Shown piece after piece: positions 47,754 to 59,300 of a DNA stretch of 64,000 nt; positions within the stretch are counted from its first letter, which is position 1; each line of letters begins with the position of its first letter. Below the pieces are notes generated by a model. The model was not told the origin of the DNA. It saw nothing but the letters and a program-made list of their open reading frames with translations, and did not search any database. The DNA comes from Balanoglossus misakiensis (Eukaryota > Hemichordata), in assembly GCA_040954595.2 (NCBI GenBank), contig CM082592.2, forward strand, positions 5,456,001 through 5,520,000, read 5' to 3'. A program made the translations under genes and the position numbers.

Positions 47754-49332
47754 ATGGTGACTTCATCTCGTTTACGCCTGCTGTTTGCTCTGATGATAGC
47801 TGCAGCGTATGTCTACGTCACCGTAATACACAGAGCCGAACTTAAAACAAATTCTCTCCAGGTCAGAAAGTTGGTCATGAGGTAAGGGCACCACAGCTGT
47901 TTCATCATGTCATTTTTTTAAAAGTGACAAACTTCTGAAAATAAATTAGCACTTTCCTTTTTAATGCATTGTGTTCTGCTTCATAGTAAACACAGAGCCC
48001 AATTTACAGTGGGCGGAAAAGTTAACACCGTAATCAATGAGCGAACGGAACGTTTGTTTCGAACCCCGAACGTTCAAGTTTGTCCGACCTGTGCATGCAG
48101 TAGACAGCTACAAACCTATAGACCCACAGGTAATGACAAGGATGAATTTAGGCCCTATATCATTTGTCAGTAGGAAAACTCTTCCGTTTCTCGGAAGACG
48201 GAGGAATTCGTCGGAAACGCAAGACAAACCGCCTCCGTGTGACCCGATCAAACAGATCGTCTTCATCAAGACCCACAAAACGGCCAGCACGACCACAAAC
48301 ACGCTGATTCAGCGCTACGGCCTGAAGCACCGGTTGCGGTTCGCGCTGCCGCGGGGGAACCACATCTTCCGCGAGAGCGAGCCGTTCTCCTGCTGGATGC
48401 TGTACAGGCAGCCCCCGCCGGTGGGGCAGGGCGGCGGCCGCCAGTTCAACGTCATTGCCAATCACCTGCGGTACAACCGAAGAGAGCTGGAGAAGGCGGT
48501 GCCCGACGCCACCTACGTCACCATCCTGCGCAGCCCGGTGCCGAGATTCGAGTCGGCGTTCGGATATTACGACATCCCGAAGAAAGTTGGACTTCGCCGG
48601 CGGAAAGATCCCCTGGAAGCATTCATGAAATCACCAGATCGTTTTCTCCGCAAGAAGCGCTTTTCGATGAAACATCAATTTAGAAACGGCATGATGTTCA
48701 ATTTGGGATACGATGTTCGATTTGACAAAAATCAGTTGATGATGAAAAAATATATAGACAAGCTGGACGCAGAATTAGATTTAGTTATGATATCAGAATA
48801 TTACGACGAGTCGCTTCTTCTGTTGAAGAAATTATTGTGCTGGGACTTCCAGGATATTCTCTACATTCCAAAAGGACACAGAAGCCAAAACAGACGCTAC
48901 GAGATTTCTGGTCCCCTCGCCAAGAAAATTATAGATTGGAATCAGGCAGATTATCAACTGTACGAACATTTTAACCGGACGTTCTGGAGGAAGATCCAGG
49001 ACTACGGTCCAGATTTCCAGAAAGATCTCGCTGAATTTCGCAAGCGTCAAAGCGAGTTCTATGAAAGTTGCGTGGATGGCAACAAGGTGAAACACATGCA
49101 AGGTCGGGAGGCCGCTCTTGTGATGAAGGCCAACGCATCGGATGAGTGCAAGATGAGCTTTTACCGAGTTAACAGTTTTCATTATAAACTGCTCAAGATG
49201 GCCAGGCTTGATGAGGAGGGCACCCCCGAGAACAGGACTGCGCATGTAGACTTGAAACGAAAAAGTGATCCGTCGAAAGCCATGCCACGATTACGTTTCG
49301 CGCGAGACTACGCGAGGAGAGTTCATGTGTAA
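47754..49332 (+). CDS. Galactosylceramide sulfotransferase-like (Gal3ST family) A, 429 aa
   Basis: Golgi type II membrane enzyme that moves sulfate from PAPS to the 3-OH of galactose on glycolipids or glycans. Two coding exons: 47754-47881 and 48171-49332. Exon 1 ends ATG AG, and only the acceptor at 48170 restores the long frame (AG|T AGG AAA). The ATG codons at 48037 and nearby are therefore probably intronic. Residues about 7-26 are the membrane anchor (LRLLFALMIAAAYVYVTV). The 5'-phosphosulfate loop is IVFIKTHKTASTTTNTL (72-88). The 3'-phosphate site is TILRSPVPRFESAFGYY (160-176). Further family motifs are FNVIANHLRYNR and LLLLKKLLCWDFQDILY. It sits head to head with carbonic anhydrase A and in tandem with sulfotransferase B. 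The acceptor substrate cannot be read from sequence. Confidence 0.88.
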
Positions 49333-51240
49333 TGATTTTTCGCGAGACTTAATTACCGTAGCAACGGCTTGCTGGCCAAGTAATACAAGTCAAACTTTTC
49401 ATGAGACTAGAATAGGTGCAAACATGTAGATTTGTGTCGTTTAACACGATGGGTCATGCCCATATACGCATTTTAGAAATCCATTAGCCTATTAAATTAT
49501 TCTTTTCACTATGTCATCCATCAAATGTCTAAGTCCCAAGTATAATTAAATGCCTGACATATAAGATGAAAACGCTTTTACGAGAATATTGTAAAGGCCG
49601 AAGAAACGAACGATTGTTATTCGTCTAAAGAAAACAACAAAAAATCATAATTCAGTTAAAGCACTTCGGTACAGGAACTAATTGTATATTTTTCATGATT
49701 TTACCTCAGTTGGCTTTTACCAAAAGCATTGTCTATTGGCCTCAATGAGTCTTTGTTGAGGGCCGCGGTGGTACCCAGGTAAATATTATTACGAGTATCT
49801 TACTGGGGTTACCCAGCCATTTTACCGGGGTTGATTTGTCGTGCAATTTTATAAACGGGCAGCAGAAATGTTACCAGGATTCCCAGAATGTTACCCAACC
49901 TTAGCAAAACACGTCCCTGTACTTGTGCAGTCAAACGAAAGTATCTCGGAACGAAAATTGACGTATACAAATTTAACCTATCGGTCTGTTGTAGCTCAGA
50001 CTTTTTGCCTTCTGTAACTGCGCTATACTAAAAGTCTTTTAGTTTACTCTTTTCGCCGATTGTGTGTATTTTCGTGGGAGCAAATACCCTGGTTTGTTAG
50101 CGTTTTAATTAATTGTGCATTAATGAGGGTGTATAGATGAGGGAAATTGGGTTAAATGTGGAGCTAATATTGCTGAACATTGATCCATCTGCTGTCGACT
50201 GACGTGAAAGTGTCACCATAGCAACACGTGACAATAACAGCATTGCAGGGAGACGCCACTGAGAATTATACCAACACAACAAAATGTGGAAATAAGAAAC
50301 GCTGCAGTTTGAGGTACCCGCAGTTTTCCCTTGTTAATTAAATCCATTACATAAGGTTGAACACTCGGATTCATTGATTTTCTGCAAACAAAACACACCA
50401 GTCCCAGCTATTGTGGCCGGTGTAGCAAGCAAAAACATGGCCGTCGTTAGTTGGTGTTTAATATTGATGGCTACTTGGTCTAGTATATTCTGAAAGAATA
50501 CGTGACGGTAATAGACACGAGCTGCAGACAATATCCAGGCTGTTGTCTCGCCCAGGGTCTGCCACTAAGAAATCAAGCAGCCGGAGCGACGAGATTTAAA
50601 ATCGTTCGCGCTGTCGGCAATGATGCGTGGGAGCGACCTGTTGAGCGCCTCTTGATGTCAGAGCCAAATATGACAGTTGTGACGACGCTACACATCTGTC
50701 ACACTGCAGCTCAGTATCTACATTTGTCAAGGAGTCCGAAGGAAGAAGCATCTCGTATGCAGACAGCACGTATAAAATCGTCAACTGGAAAACGCTTGGC
50801 AGGAAATTTAAGGTGTGTACCGAATGTGTTGTTAAAACTAAACTAATATCGTTAAGTAACACGGTCAAAGATATAAAAAAAAATCGGTGGTCGCTCTTAA
50901 ATTTATTGGGAAAAGTAACACTGTTTGAACGTGAATGTTATTATCATGGCCATTTCCTAGTTCGTCCTTTAACGGGGGTATTTAAACGGTGGAACAGTTC
51001 TGCGCTCCAGTCGACCGAACTCTGTACTCGACCAAATCAATATCGTTGAACAAATTAATAATACATGCTGATCAAATTCGAGTGACCGGCATTGCCTGGC
51101 AAGGTCTTAGGAGGCACTGGCAATACATTTAGTTCTTCCAAGGTTTTCACGACAGAGAATAGGTTTGTTTGCCTCCACCCTTTTTGAGAGTTCTTTGCCG
51201 CCTGATCATCTGCTTTCTTTCGCAGGTGAAAATCGCTTGA
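49333..51240. other. Intergenic region between the tandem sulfotransferases
   Basis: AT-rich with no recognised exon. A TATAAAA at about 50770-50776 and open sequence around 50500-50820 could mark a promoter or non-coding exon of the second gene. An acceptor, TTCTTTCGCAG, lies just before its ATG, as in the first gene, which suggests both have an intron in the 5' UTR. Confidence 0.35.
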
Positions 51241-53186
51241 ATGATGGCTGGCATGGCATTCTCGAAGACTCGTCTCTTTGTCCTGTTGACGCTGGCTGTC
51301 ACGATCTACATCGTGATCGTCCACACAACTCTTCGCGACGACGTCGTCTTTGCCAACATTGAGAACTACGTCATGAGGTATTAGAGCGAATATTGTGATA
51401 TTACTTTGTTGTACACGTACTTCGCATATTATGGCCTTCTTTGAAGTTGTAAACGGCGCTGAAAATATCTTTTTTTTCGTACATTTGTACTAGCTGTCTA
51501 TGATTTGTATTATCAGTTGAAGATCCATTTATCTGTAATTGCGGATTTTTTGTTTACATTCTCCGTCATAGTTTATTGTTCGCCTCCACCAATCTAACTA
51601 TTATTCGCCTCCATCAATCAAATTACATAAATGTATCATCGCAGTAAATATCAGCACACTGAGCAATGATGACATGAATTCACTTCAATTCATTCATCTT
51701 ATAGGTGAGTGAGATAAAGCTTTACGCATGGAGATACCGCCAATCTGCATGTTCACATCAATCCCCGGTTTGACGTTTGACCTCTCTCTTCCAACTCCCC
51801 AGTCAGGGAAGGCCGCCTTTAGAAGACCAGAATCATCCCGACAGACAAGCGAGTGCGATGAACCGAAATTGCACACCAGCCAAACAGATCATCTTCATCA
51901 AGACCCACAAGACGGCCAGCACCACCACAAACACGCTCATACAACGCTACGGTTTGAGGAACGGCTTGCTGTTTGCGCTGCCCAAGGGAAACCAGATATT
52001 TAACGAGAACGTGCCGTTCTCCCGCAAGATGATGTTTCAGGCAGCGCCGCCGCCCGACAAGGGCCCCGTCTTCAACGTCATCGCCAACCACCTGCGCTAC
52101 AACAGGGCGGAACTCGAGAAGGCCGTGCCGGGCGCCCACCACATCACAATCCTGCGCCACCCGGTGGCCAAATTTGAATCCACGTTCGGCTACTACTCGG
52201 TGGACAAGACCCTGCGCCTGATGCACTACTCCAATCCGCTGGCGGCGTTCATGCAGTCCCCGGGCAGATATTTCCGCCACCGCAAATTTGCGATGAAGAA
52301 CCAGCTGAGAAACGGCATGATGTTCACCTTGGGGTTTGATCATAGGTTCGACAATGACAACTTGATGATCAGAAAATACATAGATACGCTGGATGCAGAA
52401 CTAGATCTAGTTTTGATAACTGAATATTACGACGAGTCACTTCTTCTCTTGAAGAAATTATTGTGCTGGGACTTCCAGGATATTCTCTACATACCAAAAG
52501 GATACAGGAGCCAAAACAGACGCTACGAGATTTCTGATTCTCTAGCGAAGAAAATTCTAGATTGGAATCAGGCAGATTATCAACTGTACGAACATTTTAA
52601 CCGGACGTTCTGGAGGAAGATCCAAGAGTACGGTCCAGATTTCCAGAAAGATCTCGCTGAATTTCGCAAGAGGCAACGCGAGTTTTATGACAAGTGCGTG
52701 GATGACGACAAGTTGAGGCGATACCAAGGGCGGGAAGATGCTCTGGTTATGAAGAGAAACGCCCCGGTCGATTGTCAAGTGTCTTTCTTCAGGGTAGACA
52801 AGTTTCACCACATGTTGAAAAGGGAAACGAGGGGACTGCAAACGATACCCGCGAAATACGTGTCCGGCGCGGGCGAGAAGGGATTCGGCACCGACGGCGA
52901 GGGCGGTGCCCACACCGGCAATGCCACGTCCAGCAAAGCTCCTGGCGCCAGCTCGGAGGTTCTGGAGCCAATTGCTATGGCAACAAGGATAGGAAAACCG
53001 CGGGTAGAGCACGAACAAGTCATGTTTAAGCGCAGGCGCCGGCAGAGGGTTGTCGGGGCACGGCGTGCACTCGACGGCTACGTTGGCCAGATACCGGGAA
53101 GACCGATACAACCGTACGTGGGGGTCCGGACTCGGATGCGACCCGTTCGTGGGCCGCGTCGGAAGCCGTTCCATCCACATGGGTGA
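51241..53186 (+). CDS. Galactosylceramide sulfotransferase-like (Gal3ST family) B, 506 aa
   Basis: Paralogue of the preceding gene with the same two-exon structure: 51241-51377 and 51803-53186, both joined at AG|T after Val-Met. There are two adjacent ATGs (51241, 51244). Membrane anchor at about residues 11-26 (TRLFVLLTLAVTIYIVIV). 5'-phosphosulfate loop IIFIKTHKTASTTTNTL at about 75-91; 3'-phosphate site TILRHPVAKFESTFGYY. The N-terminal catalytic half is only about 60% identical to gene A. A roughly 250-base stretch (52422-52670) is almost identical at DNA level. Unlike gene A it has a C-terminal extension of about 75 residues: Gly/Ala/Thr-rich, then very basic (FKRRRRQRVVGARR), ending GPRRKPFHPHG. 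It is convergent with carbonic anhydrase B. Confidence 0.87.
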
Positions 53187-53874
53187 TGTCAACCTCCATC
53201 GACAAAGTTACAACCCATCACGATTGGCGATGATTGGCGGAAAGAAGATACCCTTCAGAGATTAATATCACTTGCCAAGACTTGATTCACAAAATGATAC
53301 GATGTCATGTCCTTGGCAGGAAGGAAGAAACACTTCACAGGTTACTTTTCAAGTTTGAATTCACACTTCATGTTGGGCTCTCGTCACGTTCTTGTTTCCT
53401 TTGTTGTCGACATCGTCGCTGACAACTTTTCAAGTACATGTACTCTTTCCAGGAAAAAGAACTAAAAATGTTTCTACGTTTATGTAAACGAGGAGGAGAT
53501 GGGTGAACCAGTGTTTTGTCGACAATGGCAAAAAAAAAAAAAAAAAAAAAAAAAACAACCCACAAAAAACAACCTGGAATTATCTCTACCCGGTTGCAAA
53601 ATGATTTAATTTGCATGAATGCCAGTCGGCCAGGCGGCAGTCTCTCACGTTTTAGTGTGAGTTTGGGTAACAGTACATTTACGAATGGTCTTTTGTTGAG
53701 GGAGTCATATGGTCCACGGTTACCGTGTATGGTCAGAAAGAGCGCTTACGGTCAGAAATGACGTCAACGTACTGAAAACTGTGTTCAAGACTTCTATCTA
53801 CAGCATATGTAGATCTGATTGTATTTTTCCACATTCAATAATATAAGCTTTCATCCCCTGGAAACCCCAGCATA
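53187..53874. other. Convergent 3' region of sulfotransferase B and carbonic anhydrase B
   Basis: Non-coding, with an A homopolymer of about 26 bases at 53529-53554. No clear AATAAA for either gene recognised. Confidence 0.4.
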
Positions 53875-56378
53875 TCAAATCATGGCGTTCACCATAGCGA
53901 CCAGGCAGCTGATCACAAGTCCAACGCCGACGCGATTGGCCGAAGCTGACGAAACGCCTGCGGCGTCGCTGCGATACACAGTGCGCGATGTGATTGGCTG
54001 CGGGGGACGGAAGTTGTCAACCATTGGTTGGACTGGGCTCTCGCCTGGTGACGTCATGTTCAACGCTCTCAACTTCTCCAGCTGTAAACAAAAACAGCCA
54101 GAAATTCGATTAACACAGACTGTAAAAGAATGATAACAAACAATGGAAGAAAATGTAAGTTTGGAATTTATGAGGAATTTAATATAAAGCGGCGGTTGGG
54201 CGAACTTGGTAAAACACATTGAATGAGGTCATTCTTACCTGAGTTTCAGAAAGTTGCACAATATCCTTAAAAACCGTCCAGATGAACGGTGCAATGCAAT
54301 CTGGGCTCGTTTTGGAACCGTTGTAACGGTAATACATCGATACGTCATCGGGTAACAACGGCATTAGAGGAACGGGTTGGCCGAGATCAACAGTGTCGCC
54401 TGTATCGTAACAATACAACACATAAAAACAAACAAATCTATGTCATTTCTAAAAGAAATCGGAAGTAAATGAATAAATAAAGAAAATGGGATGTTTTCTA
54501 GTCAATACCAAACACCATAATAATATCATGACACGTACGTACCTTTGTAGCCCGCTTCGTTGACATAATCCAGAAACTTATCATAGGCTGGATTGTTTTG
54601 TGGTCCAACCTGTGAACGAATAACACAATTTGTAATTATTTATAATTATTGATACAAATGATTATGGGGTATTGATGATAATAACCGATCTTATTGACCT
54701 CCAACCACGTCACCTTTCTCAGAAAACAAAATAAATCGCTACCAAAATCCATACCTGTATAAAAACAGCAAAAACTGCAGCGCGATTCTCGCTGTTGGGG
54801 TCCATATTTCGCGATGCGAAGTGGATCTGTAGGGGGGGATTATAACGGTTATGATTTTATCAAGATATTGTTTGCGCGTTTGGTTAACATTACTTCTAGT
54901 GATCTGTCCAGACTGACATAAATTAGTCGTGGAAGATATGGCAAATGTAAGTGATTACATCAGATTTTAGCAAAAACAGCAAGTGTGTGAGTCCACTCTG
55001 ATGTAAGTGAATTAGTACCCGTTCCACAAGATTTTACCTCAGCACTCATTGCCTGTCCATTCAGCGTGTGTTCAGACCCCCTGCTACTGTCGCTACCCCA
55101 GTGAAGATGAAAGTGGTCAACTTTGAAGTTGCCGGGTAAACCTCCGCCGGATATGACGCAATTGGCACCATCATTCCGCACTAGAACTTGAGGGACAACA
55201 AAAGGGAAAGTAATGATAAGAAACCTTGTTCACGTTTTGACAAGAACCTATCGGCTATCGTCTCATATATCTGCACAAAAGAAAAACTCGTACATGTATA
55301 CTTACTCGTATGTCCTATATTAGTGATCGAGGCACTGTAACCACCATTTATAAAATCTTGCTCCGTACAATTAGCAAATGTAATTTCTCCCAAATTCATC
55401 GGCTTGGTTTCATTTTCAGCGATGTCAATGGGTGACTGGTTTGGCCGACCACACATGGGGTAGTTGTTCACCCAATGTTCAGGTCCTAAAAAAGACAAAC
55501 ACACAAACAAGTTACAGGCTAAAATATAGACATTTTATTCACAATGCATGAATTTTGGATATCTTCAAAATACTGAATTTACGGAAACAATATGATATGA
55601 GGTATCATCAAACTTACCGTTTGCACCTGAATAACTCCAATCCGCTGAAAAATAAACATAAAATAAAAAATGAGCTATAAAATATTTCGGTCTGCCAAGA
55701 AAATTGTCAAGTGTGGTGAGTGGACTTCTCAGCAGTATAGACACCTGTTGATTCATCCACAGGCCCTAGGGTGAAATTATTGAATAGAATTAATATTAAA
55801 TATTGAAGATATAGATGTACATTATCATTAATGTAGAATTTTAGTTCCAAAGTATGGTACGTGCACGCTGACAATATGAATAGTTTTGATTTACACTGTG
55901 AAATTCAACCCTACCATCAGATGTTCCGATGACGTAACTCGCATATATAAGCTTTGTATATCCGTGCACTGATATGAGTCGTTTGGTATATGGACTCCGT
56001 TTCGGACACGGACAATGGTGAATATTTTTCTCAAGTGTTTGTCTGTGATTTTGGAAATTATATTTACAAGAAACTCGTGTCTTGCGTACTTAAATTTGAT
56101 GGTAGTATCGGGGTGCCAACTCTTATAGGGTAAAGGCAGTGTCGGGCCCATTGTGCTTATCGAAGGGTAGGGTAGGCCTAGGGTCATCGACCTATACAAG
56201 CTATTTCACTTTCTCGTCATATTCTGGAGAAGCGCTGATTTGCCACAGCAGAATTACAGTCCCTTTACACATTGTGGCAAAGTAAATATGATATTCATAG
56301 TTAATGTAAAAATCTCTTACCGTCAGCGCCAAGCGATGACGCGGTCAGTAACAGTATTGCTGCAAGGACGGACAGCAT
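53875..56378 (-). CDS. CA4: Alpha-carbonic anhydrase B, probably GPI-anchored (306 aa)
   Basis: Paralogue of carbonic anhydrase A with the same eight-exon structure. Exons in transcript order: 56378-56321, 55644-55618, 55485-55306, 55186-55038, 54826-54755, 54609-54543, 54399-54239, 54081-53875 (921 nt). Exons 3, 4, 6 and 7 are the same length in both genes (180, 149, 67, 161). Signal peptide: MLSVLAAILLLTASSLGA. Zinc ligands are His113 and His115 (HFHLHWG) and His140 (EIHF); the proton shuttle is His87 (NIGH); the active-site Thr lies in SKTSPD. The protein ends in a hydrophobic tail (NRVGVGLVISCLVAMVNAMI) after a small-residue stretch (GVSSAS), the form of a GPI-attachment signal as in CA IV. 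Predicted to be extracellular, membrane-tethered and active. The symbol is by family type only; one-to-one orthology is not shown. Confidence 0.9.
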
Positions 56379-59300
56379 TATCGAAGATGTGTGGACAGCG
56401 AGATGATGGGTTGGAAATAGATGGTTGATGTTGCGCCGTGGCAATTTTTTCCCCAATTACAGCCACACCGGGGGTACATTCCTAGGACGAGATACTGGGT
56501 ATGTTATGTAGCTGTTCCAGTAATTAAATTAATTTGCCACAACTAATTCGACCTTTGCCAATGCATTCGGATATCACGCTAACCTCTGCCGCTGAATACT
56601 GTTGATTTATGCGCACGTTTCCGTAATTGTTGCTATAGCAACAACTATTGTCTCTGTATAGCTTTTTGTGCTAATAGACTTCAACAGGCAAGTCATGGTG
56701 CTGGTGGAAACCACTTAATCAACCGAGGTTTGGTTTGGTGTAATGTAATTTATCTTGTAACATTCGATTGTTTATGTGAAATTTTTTGATATATAGGAAA
56801 GTGAAACAACAAATTTATAAACAATTTCAATATTACCGATCAGCACCTGATAATTTTGTTGAGTCATGGCAGGTAGATTAAATTACTTGGTTGTGACGTT
56901 GTAATTTAATTTAGAATGCATGGACATTTATAATTTTACTTACGCAACAGTAAATATGAATACCTGGTTTACGCACTGCAGATCGCAATTTCTGATTGTT
57001 TTATCGTCTAGTTTGCATCACATTCCCCCTTGAAGAAAACCTCCATTCCCCCAATCAGTTTTAGAGGCTCCGTCTTAAAACTTAGTTAGGTTTACTTCTG
57101 GTGTGGAGAGGCGAAAAGAGGAGAACGTTTACAGATGGTTTTAATCAGACTAATATTTTACGCAGGTGACAGTTAATCCAAACTGTATCAAAGATGTCGA
57201 CCCGTTGATATCTTCAAACCAATTTTTAAGAATACAGATAGCTCATATTTCACTATTTTGAATTTTCATGTTTCGAGAAGTTCCTACATATTAAGGCGTC
57301 TCTCCCCACACTCATCCCATGAACTCACGAGTCACTGCGAGCGCCACCAGATGAGAGTTTTGAGCAAACGAAGAGAGAGAGAAGATGTCTTTAAACGACT
57401 AACATACCAATTTAAAGAAAGAAATTGCTAATAGGCCTAAGTCTTATATTGGCAGACACGAAACTGCTTACGGTGCGCTATTTATCTATACGACATATAG
57501 CCTACATATTGTCAATGTCAAAGCAACTTGGATGGGTAGTCAGAAGTTTGTCCTTTTTTCATATACATGTTGAGAGGCTCAATTGTATCGTGTTTGTTTG
57601 AAATACCTTTTTGGCCAATTAACGTCTTAATTGTGATGGACAGGTAAAGAGTTATTTGGACCTATTTCCTCATACTGGGCCTGAGCTCCTTCGAGTCCCA
57701 GATATTAAATTGACACGGTGAGAACCAGTGTCGGATAATAAGCGCCCTCCCAGTTATACAGTGTAAATTCTCACATGCCTTCATATCGATATTGTGAAGT
57801 GGATTATAGGTGCGCGGCTACAATTTGCAATGTCCTGACAACTGGTTGAGGGGCGTGTCTATGATTTATATGCCATACGGTGTGCACTTTTTTCTCTTCC
57901 CCCCCCCCCCCCCCCCGTGAAATTCTGTGATTGATTTGATTTCCAGTGTCCATAGTGTCACGGCCAGAGTAATACAGTGGCATTTATACCTAATTTAAAA
58001 CAATAAAAAGCGTACTGATGTACATGTACCATGACAACATCTGGACATGCGCAAATCCAGTAAAAATCACGGGTCAAAGGTCACGGAAGCATCACATCGA
58101 TCGCAGCAGCGCGAGGGAAAGCACGGAGAGGAGTTTGTTGGATTTCTCTTGTTTTGATCTGAAATAGAAGAAGAACAACGAAACATGTTGCAGAGATGTG
58201 AGTAGACAATGCAGGAGACCTTTCACATTTTCTTTAAGATGCTTAATTTTGATGATAGCAGGGAGTGAAAGCGTCGTACCATTGCGTACTTTCTCCATCT
58301 TTCACTACACGAAGTTCCGGATCCGTGGATCGGACCGAACTATCGCTCTCTCGTGCCATGAATGTCATGCTGTAATTAATTGATGACAGCATGTATTTTG
58401 CCGAGCTGCCTAAATACTGTAGTCTGCCATAGTCTCGTTGATCAAAGCGTAGTTTAGTGATGACCGCGGTTCGGTACATGCCGCGGACCTCTGCCGTACA
58501 GACTACAGTGTTTACAGTACACTGTCACTTCTGCAGCTGTCAACATTGTCGTCGAAGTCATGAATGTACTCTTTGTAAACTGTGACTTGCTCCGCTCAGA
58601 TCAACATCTAAGTTGTCATTATGATCTACAGCGTTTACTCTCCACAGTATAGGCTGTTGTTGTTATCATTTTCCGTGACGTAATAATTATAGTTCATTGA
58701 AATTTACAACGGATTTCAGTTCACACTACTTCCTAGTTAGTGGCCTTGCTATGTTTGATATGATAGTATCACACACGAAGTTCAGTAAACATTCTCACCC
58801 AGCAGAATGATTAAAAAGTGAAAAATTAGACTGAAAAGTCACAACTTTTGATATCCTACCAAAAGATAAAAATGTTATTTTGAAAGTCATGTCCTTATAC
58901 ATTTTCTTCAACATATTAAGAAGACAAAATTTACGTATGTATTAATTTTACAATATAGGACTCTAGAAAATAATAGTTTGCATATCCTGGTAAACTGTGA
59001 ATGCCTCTCAGGTTTCACTGTTCACTGTCTCTCAGCTGTTTACTTCATCATGTGTTAAAAAAAAGGTCCTCAACCATCTTCTTCACACTTCATTAGTTTT
59101 TAACTTTGGCATAACAACGGAAAATGCAAGTAATTGGAAAACAGTGTTGATTGATTTGTCTTTAGGAGGAGCACTATTTGTCTCTGTCTTTTGATGAATG
59201 CGAAATTGCAGTGTACACCAACTAAGAATTCTAGCTGTAATATGACCTTCGTTTGCCCTCCAGAATGAATGATTCCACCCGGAGTGGCTGGATGCACTGC

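Noticed and set aside
48037-48170. Upstream ATG start for sulfotransferase A within the long second-exon frame
   Set aside because: A start there would lack the membrane anchor. The two-exon model with the 48171 acceptor gives the anchor and the same AG|T junction as paralogue B.
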